From: Sandaracinobacteroides sayramensis
GTDB taxonomy: Bacteria > Pseudomonadota > Alphaproteobacteria > Sphingomonadales > Sphingomonadaceae
NCBI RefSeq assembly: GCF_022014495.1
Contig: NZ_JAKLSQ010000034.1
Coordinates: 8,195-72,194 of the forward strand
DNA length: 64,000 nucleotides
Direction of reading: 5' to 3'
Under the pieces are notes generated by a model. That model saw nothing but the letters and a program-made list of their open reading frames with translations. It was not told the DNA's origin and searched no databases. The position numbers and the translations under genes are program-made. Shown in pieces: positions 17,355-28,081 of this stretch (positions are counted from its first letter, which is position 1; each line of letters starts with the position of its first letter).

Positions 17355-18808
17355 TGCGGACGGCCCTTCTCGTCTCGGCGCTGCTTCTGGCGGCGCCGGC
17401 GATCGCCCAGGCTCCGGCCGTCATCGACATGACGGGGGAAAAGGCGCCGGCCGCGGCCGGCGCCCCCTATCGCGCGAAGTCGCTGCCGGACCGTGTGGTG
17501 CTGAATCCCGGGGCCGATCCGGCGCGAGAAATGGCCGTGACCTGGCGGACCGAGACGGGCGTGGCCGGGACGCAGGCGGAGCTCGCGGAAATGGCGCCGT
17601 CGCCGACCTTCGGCCAGAAGGCGGTGCAGGTGTCGGGCACGAGCGTGGCGGCGACCAGCGAGAATGGCCCCTCCCGCCACCACAGCGTGCGCTTCATCGG
17701 CCTGAAGCCCGATACCGCCTATGCCTATCGCGTGCAGGGCACGGCCGGCTGGAGCGAGTGGCACCAGTTCCGCACCGCGTCCGCCGAAGCGAAGCCGTTC
17801 CGTTTCCTCTATGTCGGCGACACGCAGAACAGCATCCTGAACATCGGCTCGCTGGCCTGGCGGCGGGCGCTGCTGCAGGCCGGCAATCCGGCGCTGATGC
17901 TGCACGCGGGCGATCTGGTCGCCAGCCGGGACGATCTGGCGCACGACGACGAATGGGGCGAATGGTTCGCCGCCGGCGGCTGGGCGCTGGCCTCGGTCCC
18001 GCAGGTGGTGGCGGCTGGAAACCATGAATATGTCGACCTGATCCTGCCGAACGGGGCGGAAAGCCGCAGGCTGGCGCCGCATTGGCCGGTCAGCTTCACG
18101 CTGCCGAAGAATGGCGCGGCGGGCGCCGAGGCGACCAGCTATTTCCTCGACTGGCAGGGCGTGCGCTTCGTGGTGCTGGACGGCACCTCGGCGCTCGATC
18201 TGGGCACGCTGAAGGCGCAGACCGACTGGCTGGACCGGACCCTGGCCGGCAGCAAGGCGCGGTGGAACGTGGTGCTGATGCACCAGCCGATCTTCACCTG
18301 CGCCCGGCCGAAGGACACGCCGAAGCTGAAGGAAGCCTGGGCCGCGCTGTTCGAGCGGCGCAAGGTGGACCTGGTGCTGCAGGGCCATGACCATTGCTAC
18401 AGCCGCCTCACGGCGGAGCAGGGCCGCGAGGCGGGCGCGAAAGCGCGCACGGGCGGCGCGGTGCAGGGGCCGGTTTATATGGTCTCGGTCGCCGGATCGA
18501 AGATGTATGGGCTGAACGACCGTTCCGCTTCCCAGCCGGACAAGGTGGCCGAGGACAGCAGCCTGTTCCAGATCGTGGATGTGGAGGCCGACCGGCTGAA
18601 GCTGCGCGCGCATCTGAACACCGGCGTGCTTTACGACGGCTTCGATCTGGTGAAAGGTGCGGACGGACGCAACCGGCTGGTGGAACTGGATTCGGCTCTG
18701 CCGCAAGCCCGGCGCTGCTCCGGCCCGGCGCAACTGCCCGACCAGCCGATGCCGGCCGGTCGGCTCGGCCCGGACGGGCTGCCCTGCACGGCGGAAGTGA
18801 AAGACTGA
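17354..18808 (+). CDS. Purple-acid-phosphatase-like metallophosphoesterase
   Basis: Exported phosphoesterase (484 aa) with a Sec signal peptide ending PAIAQA. An N-terminal fibronectin-like domain typical of purple acid phosphatases (about 45-145, DPAREMAVTWRTETG, SVRFIGLKPDTAYAYRVQG) precedes the dinuclear-metal core with motifs YVGDTQN, HAGDLVAS, AAGNHEY, VVLMHQPIF and LQGHDHCYSR. The ATG overlaps the receptor stop by one base (TGATG). Together with the phytase downstream it should release phosphate from inositol phosphates or other esters in the periplasm. Confidence 0.9.
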   Translation: MRTALLVSALLLAAPAIAQAPAVIDMTGEKAPAAAGAPYRAKSLPDRVVLNPGADPAREMAVTWRTETGVAGTQAELAEMAPSPTFGQKAVQVSGTSVAATSENGPSRHHSVRFIGLKPDTAYAYRVQGTAGWSEWHQFRTASAEAKPFRFLYVGDTQNSILNIGSLAWRRALLQAGNPALMLHAGDLVASRDDLAHDDEWGEWFAAGGWALASVPQVVAAGNHEYVDLILPNGAESRRLAPHWPVSFTLPKNGAAGAEATSYFLDWQGVRFVVLDGTSALDLGTLKAQTDWLDRTLAGSKARWNVVLMHQPIFTCARPKDTPKLKEAWAALFERRKVDLVLQGHDHCYSRLTAEQGREAGAKARTGGAVQGPVYMVSVAGSKMYGLNDRSASQPDKVAEDSSLFQIVDVEADRLKLRAHLNTGVLYDGFDLVKGADGRNRLVELDSALPQARRCSGPAQLPDQPMPAGRLGPDGLPCTAEVKD

Positions 18809-18810
18809 GC

Positions 18811-19914
18811 ATGCGAATCTGGAAATGGGCGCCTGCCGCGATGCTGCTGCTGGCCGCCTGCGGCGAGCGGAAAGTGGCGGAGCCGGCGACCGAAACCGCC
18901 GCGGCTCCGGCGGAAGTTATCACCGTTTCGGTTCCCGCCGTCGCCGAGACGCTGGTGCCCGACAACCCGACCGTCGACGCCGACGACCCGGTGCTGTGGC
19001 GCGATCCGGCCGACCCCGCGCGGGCGCTGTGGATCGGCACCGACAAGTCGAAGGGGCTCTATGTCCACGACATGGCGGGCAGGATGCTGCAATTCTTCCC
19101 CGACGGGCCGGTGAACAATGTCGACCAGCGCAGCTTCGCCGTGGGCGGCAAGCCGACGGCTCTGGTGGCGGCGTCCGAGCGCGAGAAGTTCGGGGTGATG
19201 ACCTGGCTCATCGATCCGGCGACGCTGAAGCTCTCGCGCTGGGGCTTCCTGCCGACCGAGAAGGAATTCGGCGAGCCCTATGGCTTCTGCATGGGCCAGT
19301 TCGGCGGCGAGACTTTCGCGATCGCCAACAACAAGGCGGGCGAAGTGCGGGCCTATGCGATCAGCGTGGGCGCCGGCGGCAAGCCGGCCATGGCGCTGAA
19401 GCACAAGTGGAAGCTGGGCAGCCAGACCGAGGGCTGCGTGGTGAACGACGAGACCGGCGAGCTTTATGTCGGCGAGGAGGATGTGGGCATCTGGCGCATG
19501 AGCCTGGCCGATGCCGCCGCGGCGCCGGTGAAGATCGCCCCCGTCGACGGCAGCAGGCTGGTCGCCGATGTGGAGGGCCTGACCATCATGCGCGACGGCG
19601 CGCGCCAGTTCCTGATCGCTTCCAGCCAGGGCGACAGCGCCTTCGCCGTCTGGGAAATCAAGGGCGGCGAATATGCCTGGGCCGGCCGGTTCCGCGTGGC
19701 GGGCGGCAGCATCGACCCGGTGACGGAAACCGACGGGGTGGACGCCTGGAGCGGGCCGATCGCCGGCTTCCCCGAAGGCGCAATCGCCATGCACGACACC
19801 TGCGACGGCGAAGGCCCGAACGACCCGGACACCGCCGTTTGCGAAAGCGACGGCAAGCAGCAGAATTACAAGCTGGTGGACTGGCGCGACGTGAAGAAGG
19901 CGCTTTCCATCTGA
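18811..19914 (+). CDS. Beta-propeller phytase lipoprotein
   Basis: Calcium-dependent six-bladed beta-propeller phytase (367 aa) that removes phosphates from phytate. The lipobox MLLLAACGE shows a lipid-anchored, probably periplasm- or surface-facing enzyme. Family signatures include TVDADDPVLWRDPADPARALWIGTDK at the start of the propeller, GFCMGQFGGETFAIANNKAGEV, TEGCVVNDETGELYVGEEDVGIW and IASSQGDSAFAVW, all rich in acidic Ca-binding residues. It lies two bases after the phosphatase gene. A strong terminator follows at 19954. Confidence 0.93.
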   Translation: MRIWKWAPAAMLLLAACGERKVAEPATETAAAPAEVITVSVPAVAETLVPDNPTVDADDPVLWRDPADPARALWIGTDKSKGLYVHDMAGRMLQFFPDGPVNNVDQRSFAVGGKPTALVAASEREKFGVMTWLIDPATLKLSRWGFLPTEKEFGEPYGFCMGQFGGETFAIANNKAGEVRAYAISVGAGGKPAMALKHKWKLGSQTEGCVVNDETGELYVGEEDVGIWRMSLADAAAAPVKIAPVDGSRLVADVEGLTIMRDGARQFLIASSQGDSAFAVWEIKGGEYAWAGRFRVAGGSIDPVTETDGVDAWSGPIAGFPEGAIAMHDTCDGEGPNDPDTAVCESDGKQQNYKLVDWRDVKKALSI

Positions 19915-19953
19915 GGTCGGGCTATCTGAGGTTGGGGGCGTGAGGGGCAAATA

Positions 19954-19988
19954 AAATGCCCGCCTGGAACATCCGGGCGGGCGTTTTG
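19954..19988 (+). terminator. Rho-independent terminator of the phosphate-uptake operon
   Basis: A run of A, then an 11-bp stem starting GCCCGCC with the tight loop ACA and closing GGCGGGC, followed by TTTTGCTTT. It is positioned 40 bases after the phytase stop and well placed to end transcription. Confidence 0.85.
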
Positions 19989-20016
19989 CTTTCTGCGCAG
20001 CGCCAGCGTGAAAGCT

Positions 20017-20042
20017 GGACCCCGGGTCAAGCCCGGGGGGAC
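20017..20042. repeat. Dispersed hairpin repeat, copy 2
   Basis: Variant with a left flank GCTGGAC instead of GTCAC and a right side GGGGGGAC, so the outermost pairs are lost while the CCCCGGG/CCCGGGG core is kept. Intergenic, between the phytase terminator and fdxA. Confidence 0.85.
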
Positions 20043-20088
20043 GGGGACGGACGGGAAAGTGGGGCGAGGGTTTCTGCGGGTTCCCGGC

Positions 20089-20427
20089 CTAGTTGCCGCT
20101 GCCGGGCTTTTCGGAGAATTCCTCTTCCAGCTTGTTCGGCTTGTCTTTCCACTCGTCGGCGTCGGGCGGGGTTTCGCCCTTCACCGTGATGTTCGGCCAT
20201 TCGGCGCTGAACTTGGCGTTCAGCTCCGACCATTTCTCGAGGTTCGGCTCGGTGTCGGGCACGATGGCTTCGGCCGGGCATTCCGGCTCGCACACGCCGC
20301 AGTCGATGCATTCATTGGGGTTGATGACGAGCATGTTCTCACCCTCGTAGAAACAGTCGACGGGGCAGACCTCCACGCAGTCCATATATTTGCAGCGGAT
20401 GCATTGCTCGGTCACCACATAGGCCAT
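20089..20427 (-). CDS. fdxA: Seven-iron ferredoxin FdxA
   Basis: Small acidic electron carrier (112 aa) with one [3Fe-4S] and one [4Fe-4S] cluster. The cysteines are in [18 protein letters not shown] and [12 protein letters not shown], and a long acidic C-terminal extension typical of alphaproteobacterial FdxA follows. The ATG is at 20427. It lies downstream of the S4 gene on the same strand. In many relatives carD follows fdxA, but here the next gene is the convergent phytase. Confidence 0.95.
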   Translation of the reverse strand: MAYVVTEQCIRCKYMDCVEVCPVDCFYEGENMLVINPNECIDCGVCEPECPAEAIVPDTEPNLEKWSELNAKFSAEWPNITVKGETPPDADEWKDKPNKLEEEFSEKPGSGN

Positions 20428-20526
20428 CGGTTCACCCCAATCATTATGCTCGTTTCGCCGAGCGCTAGCGTGAGCGGCCGCCGAACGTCAATGCTTGCGC
20501 TATGGAGGCAGGCTAAACTCCGGCTA

Positions 20527-20832
20527 TCAGGCCGGCTGCATGGCGCCCCAGCCGGGATGGGTTTCGAGTTGCGGCGCCGGCGCCGGCAGCAGCGGGGTGT
20601 AGAGGGCGCGGGCTTCGCTGGAAGGGCCGCGGCGTTCCGCCATCGCCTCCACCCGCACGGCGATCACATGGTCGCCCCTGGGGAAGGAGAGGATGGAGCC
20701 TCTGCGGACGGTGGCGCAGCTTCTGTCTATCACCCGTCCGTCCAGCCGCAGGCGGCGGCTTTCGCAAAGGCTTTGGGCTTCGCTCCGGCTTCCCGACAGG
20801 CGCGAGAACCAGAGCCATTTGTCGAGGCGCAT
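20527..20832 (-). CDS. S4-domain RNA-binding protein
   Basis: Protein of 101 aa with an N-terminal S4 RNA-binding fold: MRLDKWLWFSRLSGSRSEAQ then RLRLDGRVIDRSCATVRRGSILSF. It resembles Hsp15/HslR-type proteins that bind stalled 50S subunits. I placed the start at the ATG at 20832, where the S4 motif begins; a TTG at 20850 would add six residues. It is 32 bases downstream of the helicase gene and probably co-transcribed with it. Confidence 0.85.
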   Translation of the reverse strand: MRLDKWLWFSRLSGSRSEAQSLCESRRLRLDGRVIDRSCATVRRGSILSFPRGDHVIAVRVEAMAERRGPSSEARALYTPLLPAPAPQLETHPGWGAMQPA

Positions 20833-20864
20833 TCCCCGTTCATACACCAAGCGGCAGTCTCCTC

Positions 20865-23435
<2,571 letters not shown>

Positions 23436-23918
23436 GCCGGGCCATGTTCCGGGGCAAAAAGCAGGGAAGGATGGGCGAGCGGCGAAGCGCCATGAGGGGA
23501 AGAAGGCCATGGGCGGCGAGGCTGCCCCATAGTGGCGAACTGCCCGCTGGCGAAATCCCCAAAGCTCGAAAGAAGGGTGCGAATGAACGCCTCTCCTACC
23601 CGGTCCTTGGCATATATAGTGGCATGGGCGATGGGGAGGCGCAAGAGATGGTTTGATGACAGGCGCCTGCCGCCCTGTGGGAAGGCGCTTGGGAGCGGAT
23701 TCGGTTCGCCGTCTTCGGGGGGCATTTCGTCGCAGGGGGCGGGGGGCAAGGGAAAGCGGGCGTTGACCCCGGCGTGAAGCTGATTCAGGTATGCGCGCCA
23801 ATAACTTACTTCGGCCCATCGCCATGGGCCGCGGACCGGGGATTTGAGGGGTCGTTCTTGCCGCTGAAGGCCGCCATCGCGACGGAGATTCCGCTTCCCG
23901 CCGGAAAGGGCCCGGGTC
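23436..23918. other. Intergenic region between helicase and M23 peptidase (483 bases)
   Basis: Divergent promoter space. It contains a short palindrome CGGCCCATCGCCATGGGCCG near 23813 and a TATATA stretch near 23612. TTGACC at 23764 could be a -35, but no good -10 follows. I see no convincing gene here; the short open frames are not supported by a ribosome-binding site or recognisable protein. Confidence 0.5.
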
Positions 23919-25409
23919 TTGGCCACGCTTGCTGATCTGGCGCTTGCCGGAGCGCCGGCGCAGGCGCGGGACAAGCCCAGCCGCAAGGGCCGGCATCGCG
24001 AAATGCTCGCGCGCTCCGGCGCGGCGCTGCACCGCACCGCGACAGGGATCGCCGAAGCCGAAATCCTCGTCGATCTGGGCGACAGCATCGGGTCCGGGCG
24101 CTGGTGGCGCGGCGCGGCGACGCTGGCGGCGCTGATCGGCGCCGCCGTCACCATCGGCGGCCGCACGCCGACTTTGGTGGGGCATGTGCCCGCCACGCCC
24201 TCCATGGCCGAGCTGGAAGAGCGGCAGATCGGCGCCATCTCCTCGCTTGCGGGCGGCAGCGAAACCGGGCGCCGCGCCGCGCCGACCGCCATGGCGAAAC
24301 GGCTTTCGGAAACGCCCGAGCGGCCGCGCATCGAACTCACCGCCAAAGTGGGATCGGGCGGGCTGGAAGCCGCGCTTCGGCGGTCCGGCCTCGGCAAGGC
24401 CGATCTCGACCGGATCCGCTCGCTGCTTTCGGGCGTGGTCAGCGGCAGCGGCGTGAAGCCCGGAACCGATCTGAAGATGGTGCTGGGCCGGCGGGAAAGC
24501 CGCGCCGATCCGAGGCCACTCGAGCATCTGGCCTTCCGCGCCACCTTCGACAGCAAGGTGGAGTTCAGCCGGGGGGCGGACGGCGAGCTGAAGCTGAAGC
24601 GAATCCCCATCCGCATCGACAACACGCCGCTGAGGGTGACCGGGGTGGTCGGCACGTCGCTCGACCGCGCGGCGCGGGCGGCCGGCATTCCCGCCCACAT
24701 CGTCGCCGAATATCGCCGGCAGATGAGCTATGCCATCGACCTGCAACGCGACATCGGCCGGCGCGACCGGTTCGAGATCATCGTCGCCAACCGCCGGGCC
24801 GAAACCGGCGAGTCCGAAATGGGCGGGCTGCTCTATGCCGGGCTCATCAACGGCCGCTCCAACGTCTCGCTGATGCGCTGGGGAAACAAGGGCGAATTCT
24901 TCTGGCAGAATGGCGAGGCGGTGAAGAAGGGGCTCATCCGCTCGCCGGTGTCGGGGGCGCGGCTTTCCTCGGGCTTCGGCATGCGCTTCCATCCGGTGCT
25001 TGGTTATGGCCGCATGCACAAGGGGGTGGATTTCGCCGCCCGCACGGGGACGCCGATCCAGGCCTCGGCCTCGGGCACGGTGGTGATGGCCGGCTGGGGC
25101 GGGGGCTATGGCAATGTTGTGGTAATCGACCACGGCCGGGGGCTGCGCACGCGCTACGCCCATATGCACCGCATCGGCGTGAAGAACGGCCAGCAGGTCT
25201 CCCAGGGGCAGACCATCGGCCAGGTGGGCTCGACCGGGCTTTCGACCGGGCCGCACCTGCATTATGAGGTCTGGCAGAATGGCGTCGCCGTCGATCCGCG
25301 ACAGGCCAGATTCATGGGCGGCACGCAACTGGGCGGCGGAGACCTGAGGCAGTTCAAGGGCGAGATGGCGCGGCTGAAGGCGCTGCCGGCGGCCGGCGGG
25401 GTTTCGTGA
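23919..25409 (+). CDS. M23 (LytM-type) peptidoglycan metallopeptidase
   Basis: Cell-wall endopeptidase of 496 aa. A basic cytoplasmic N-terminus is followed by a membrane anchor (about 63-80, GAATLAALIGAAVTIGG). A periplasmic middle domain comes next, then the M23 core with zinc ligands in GRMHKGVDFAARTGTPI and HLHYEVW; GFGMRFHPVLGYG is a family signature. The first available in-frame start is a TTG at 23919, and the next candidate is the ATG 28 codons later. The start is therefore uncertain, but both keep the anchor. Confidence 0.9.
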   Translation: MATLADLALAGAPAQARDKPSRKGRHREMLARSGAALHRTATGIAEAEILVDLGDSIGSGRWWRGAATLAALIGAAVTIGGRTPTLVGHVPATPSMAELEERQIGAISSLAGGSETGRRAAPTAMAKRLSETPERPRIELTAKVGSGGLEAALRRSGLGKADLDRIRSLLSGVVSGSGVKPGTDLKMVLGRRESRADPRPLEHLAFRATFDSKVEFSRGADGELKLKRIPIRIDNTPLRVTGVVGTSLDRAARAAGIPAHIVAEYRRQMSYAIDLQRDIGRRDRFEIIVANRRAETGESEMGGLLYAGLINGRSNVSLMRWGNKGEFFWQNGEAVKKGLIRSPVSGARLSSGFGMRFHPVLGYGRMHKGVDFAARTGTPIQASASGTVVMAGWGGGYGNVVVIDHGRGLRTRYAHMHRIGVKNGQQVSQGQTIGQVGSTGLSTGPHLHYEVWQNGVAVDPRQARFMGGTQLGGGDLRQFKGEMARLKALPAAGGVS

Positions 25410-25421
25410 GGCGACGTTTTT

Positions 25422-25473
25422 GAAGGGGCTTTGCCCCTTCACTCCAGCAGGGGCGTGACGCCCCTGCACCCCC
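25422..25473 (+). repeat. Two-hairpin element, copy C
   Basis: Hairpin 1 GAAGGGGCTTTGCCCCTTC (25422-25440) and hairpin 2 with stem GCAGGGGC/GCCCCTGC around the loop GTGAC (25447-25467), followed by ACCCCC. It begins 13 bases after the M23 stop. Bases 25444-25473 are repeated perfectly and inverted at 25698-25727. Confidence 0.85.
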
Positions 25474-25535
25474 TGTTCTCAGATTGGTTCTGAAGCTAGG
25501 GGTGTGCGATCTTCGGTTTTGTGCGCGAAGAAGCT

Positions 25536-25561
25536 GGACCCCGGGTCAAGCCCGGGGTGAC
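25536..25561. repeat. Dispersed hairpin repeat, copy 3
   Basis: Core CCCCGGGTCAAGCCCGGGG with left flank GCTGGA and right flank TGAC. It sits between the two inverted copies of the two-hairpin element. Apart from these repeats I see no gene in 25410-25762. Confidence 0.88.
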
Positions 25562-25697
25562 GAATTATTGGGAGGGGTGTAAATTGGCTCCCTGTTCGCG
25601 CGCGTAGCCGTTTCGGTCGCTTGCGGCGCGGGGCTTGCCTGCGCCGCAGGCTATCGAAATCCACACAAGCCGCACCTTCCCGCAAACCCCGAGAACC

Positions 25698-25746
25698 GGG
25701 GGTGCAGGGGCGTCACGCCCCTGCTGGGTCCAGGGCGAAGCCCTGG
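25698..25746 (-). repeat. Two-hairpin element, copy D (inverted relative to C)
   Basis: On the minus strand this reads hairpin 1 (CCAGGGCTTCGCCCTGG, 25730-25746), then hairpin 2 with the GTGAC loop (25704-25724), then ACCCCC. Thirty bases are an exact inverted match to copy C, so the 225-base interval between them could be flipped by recombination. Confidence 0.85.
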
Positions 25747-25762
25747 CCGCCGGAGGCGCCGG

Positions 25763-27103
25763 CTACCGCGCCTTCCAGGCCAGCGGAATCCCCAACGCCA
25801 GCAGGGCGATGCCCAATATCCCCGCCAGCCGTCCGGCCTCCGACTGGCCGAGCAAGAACTGGGCGTAGCCGAGCGACGACCAGAGCATGCCCAGCGTGAC
25901 CGCGAGGAAGATGAGCGGGATCAGCGGGTAGAGCGGCACGGAGAAGCCTTGCGCCTGCGGGAAGCGCCGGCGCAGGCGGAACAGCGAGGCGGCGGTCAGC
26001 GCCAGGAACAGCCAGAAGACCGGCGCGCCGAAGGCGACCATGGCCGTAAAGCCGTCGCGGGCGGTGGCGCCATAGGCGGTGAGGGCAAGGGCGATGAGGC
26101 CCTGCACCACGAGGGCGGGGCGGGGGACGGAGCGGGCGCTGTCCCATTGGCCGAGCGGTTTCAGGGCGGGGATATGCGCGCCGCCGGCGCACATGGCGCG
26201 GGCGCCGGTGATGACGGTGGCGTTGAGGGTGGAAAGGGCGGCGGTGACGACCGAGGCGCCGATCAGCAGCGCGAAGCCGGGGCCGAAGGCGGCCTCCGCC
26301 AGCCGGGTGGCGGGCGCCGGCGTGCCGGCGAGGCCTTCGACGCCGAAGCTCAGCAGGAAGGCGGCGTTGACGGCGATGTAGAGCAGGGTGACGAGGCCGA
26401 GGCCGAGCACCAGCGCCTTCACCATGGAACGCGGGCCGCCGCGCACTTCGGCGGAGACATAGGCGGCCTCGTTCCAGCCGCCATAGGCCAGCATCACGAA
26501 GACGAAGGCCAGACCCAGCGTGGCGCCGGAGGAGGGCTGGCCGCTGCCGGCGACCTGCCCGGCCTCGCCGCCGAAGCCCAGCGCCACGGCGGCGGCGAGG
26601 ATGGCGGCGAGCGCCAGCAGCTCGGCGCCGACGAAGAGGATCTGGCTGCGGCGGCCGGCCTCCAGCCCGATCATGTTGGCGAGCGTGACGGCGGCGACCG
26701 ATGCCCCGGCCCAGATGGCGGGCGAGGGGCCGGAGGGCCAGACGGCCGAGGCATAGTCCCCGGCGACGAAGCCGACGGTGGCGATCGCGCCCGTCTGCAT
26801 CACGGCGATGCGCGCCCAGAGGAAGAGGGCGCCCAGGCGCGGCCCCCAGGCGAGGCGCAGGAAATGATATTCGCCGCCGATGGAGGGGAAGCGGGTGGCC
26901 AGCTCGGCGTAGCAGAGCGCGCCGGTGAGCGCGGCGAGCCCCCCCGCCAGCCAGAGGAGGAGCGAGCCGGCGACGCTGCCGGTGGCGGCGGCGACATCGG
27001 CCGGGACCCGGAAGATTCCGGCGCCGATGACGATACCGACGATCAGCGCGGCGACATCCGCCGGCGAGAGCGCCCGCCGGGGCGTGGTGGACTGGCCCTG
27101 CAA
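25763..27103 (-). CDS. APC-family amino acid permease
   Basis: Inner-membrane transporter of 446 aa with about twelve helices. The first helix carries the APC signature IVGIVIGAGIFRVPADVA, and YAELATRFPSIGGEYHFLR follows helix 2, as in other APC transporters. No ATG precedes the first helix in frame; the start is a TTG at 27103, ten bases after the methyltransferase stop, so translation is probably coupled. Substrate specificity is not readable. Confidence 0.88.
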   Translation of the reverse strand: MQGQSTTPRRALSPADVAALIVGIVIGAGIFRVPADVAAATGSVAGSLLLWLAGGLAALTGALCYAELATRFPSIGGEYHFLRLAWGPRLGALFLWARIAVMQTGAIATVGFVAGDYASAVWPSGPSPAIWAGASVAAVTLANMIGLEAGRRSQILFVGAELLALAAILAAAVALGFGGEAGQVAGSGQPSSGATLGLAFVFVMLAYGGWNEAAYVSAEVRGGPRSMVKALVLGLGLVTLLYIAVNAAFLLSFGVEGLAGTPAPATRLAEAAFGPGFALLIGASVVTAALSTLNATVITGARAMCAGGAHIPALKPLGQWDSARSVPRPALVVQGLIALALTAYGATARDGFTAMVAFGAPVFWLFLALTAASLFRLRRRFPQAQGFSVPLYPLIPLIFLAVTLGMLWSSLGYAQFLLGQSEAGRLAGILGIALLALGIPLAWKAR

Positions 27104-27110
27104 GATCGGT

Positions 27111-28010
27111 TCAGCCGCCGGTGCGGATTCGGGTCGCGACCCAGCCGCGGCCCTGCATCTGGTCGCCGCGGATTTCGCCGTTGAGCGGCTGGCCGTTGGC
27201 GCGGTTCAACTGCACCTGCGTGCCTTTCACCCGGCCGTCCTTCAGCGAGCCGCCGCGCGCGACGCTGAGCATCTGATATTGCTGGCCGATTTCGGCGGCG
27301 AAGCGTTCGTTGCCGACTTCGAAGGCCCAGCGGCCGGCGGCGTTCGCCGGCACGATCCAGTAATAGCCGGTGGCGTCGTCGGTGGTGATGCTGCGCTCCG
27401 GCTCCCAGTCGCCCAGCGTGAAGGCGTGGGAGACGATGCGGGTGCCGGGCTTCATCTTCAGCAGCGTGTCGCGCAGCTTCAGGTTGAGGCTTGGCAGCAG
27501 ATACATGGTGACGACTGTCGCGTCGGAGAAATCGGTTTCGAAGATGTCGGCCTGGCGGAAAGTCGCCTTGCCGGCGACGCCTGCCTCGATCGCCTTGCGG
27601 CGGGCCAGCGCCACCATGTCGGGGTTGTATTCGAGGCCGGTGGCGCGGGCGCCGAAATCGCGGGCGGCGGCGATGGCGATGCGCCCGTCGCCCGAGCCGA
27701 GATCGACGACATAATCGGTGGGCTTCACTTCGGCGACCGTCAGCATCGCCTTCACCAGGCTGTCGGGTGTCGGCACCCAGATGACGTCCTTGCCGGCCTG
27801 GCCGATTTCCGGCTGATATTTGCCATCGCCCAGCTTTTCCGTATTGCCCTGCAGCAGGCTGACGCGCGTGGGCGACAGGTCGCCCAGCGGGTCGGAAAGG
27901 ATGGGCGCGGTCAGCGGGTCGTCCACATGCGGCGTGCTGTCGAGGATGCGCATCTGCGCGGCGGCGGGCGTGGCCGCGATCAGAAAGCTCAGGAAAAGAT
28001 ACGCCTTCAT
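27111..28010 (-). CDS. Exported class I SAM-dependent methyltransferase-like protein
   Basis: A protein of 299 aa with a clear Sec signal peptide (MKAYLFLSFLIAATPAAAQ), then a Rossmann methyltransferase domain at about 75-215 with motif I VVDLGSGDGRIAIAAA and an acidic loop GLEYNPDM. A C-terminal beta-rich domain of about 80 residues follows (ANGQPLNGEIRGDQMQGRGWVATRI). Periplasmic location is odd because SAM is not known to be abundant there. The start at 28010 is an ATG with GGAAAG upstream. Function unknown. Confidence 0.85.
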   Translation of the reverse strand: MKAYLFLSFLIAATPAAAQMRILDSTPHVDDPLTAPILSDPLGDLSPTRVSLLQGNTEKLGDGKYQPEIGQAGKDVIWVPTPDSLVKAMLTVAEVKPTDYVVDLGSGDGRIAIAAARDFGARATGLEYNPDMVALARRKAIEAGVAGKATFRQADIFETDFSDATVVTMYLLPSLNLKLRDTLLKMKPGTRIVSHAFTLGDWEPERSITTDDATGYYWIVPANAAGRWAFEVGNERFAAEIGQQYQMLSVARGGSLKDGRVKGTQVQLNRANGQPLNGEIRGDQMQGRGWVATRIRTGG

Positions 28011-28081
28011 GTCTTTCCGTCTCCTCAGGGGGATTTGGCCGGATGCGGCGCGGGCGAATGTTTCGCGGCTGAAGCTTCCGG

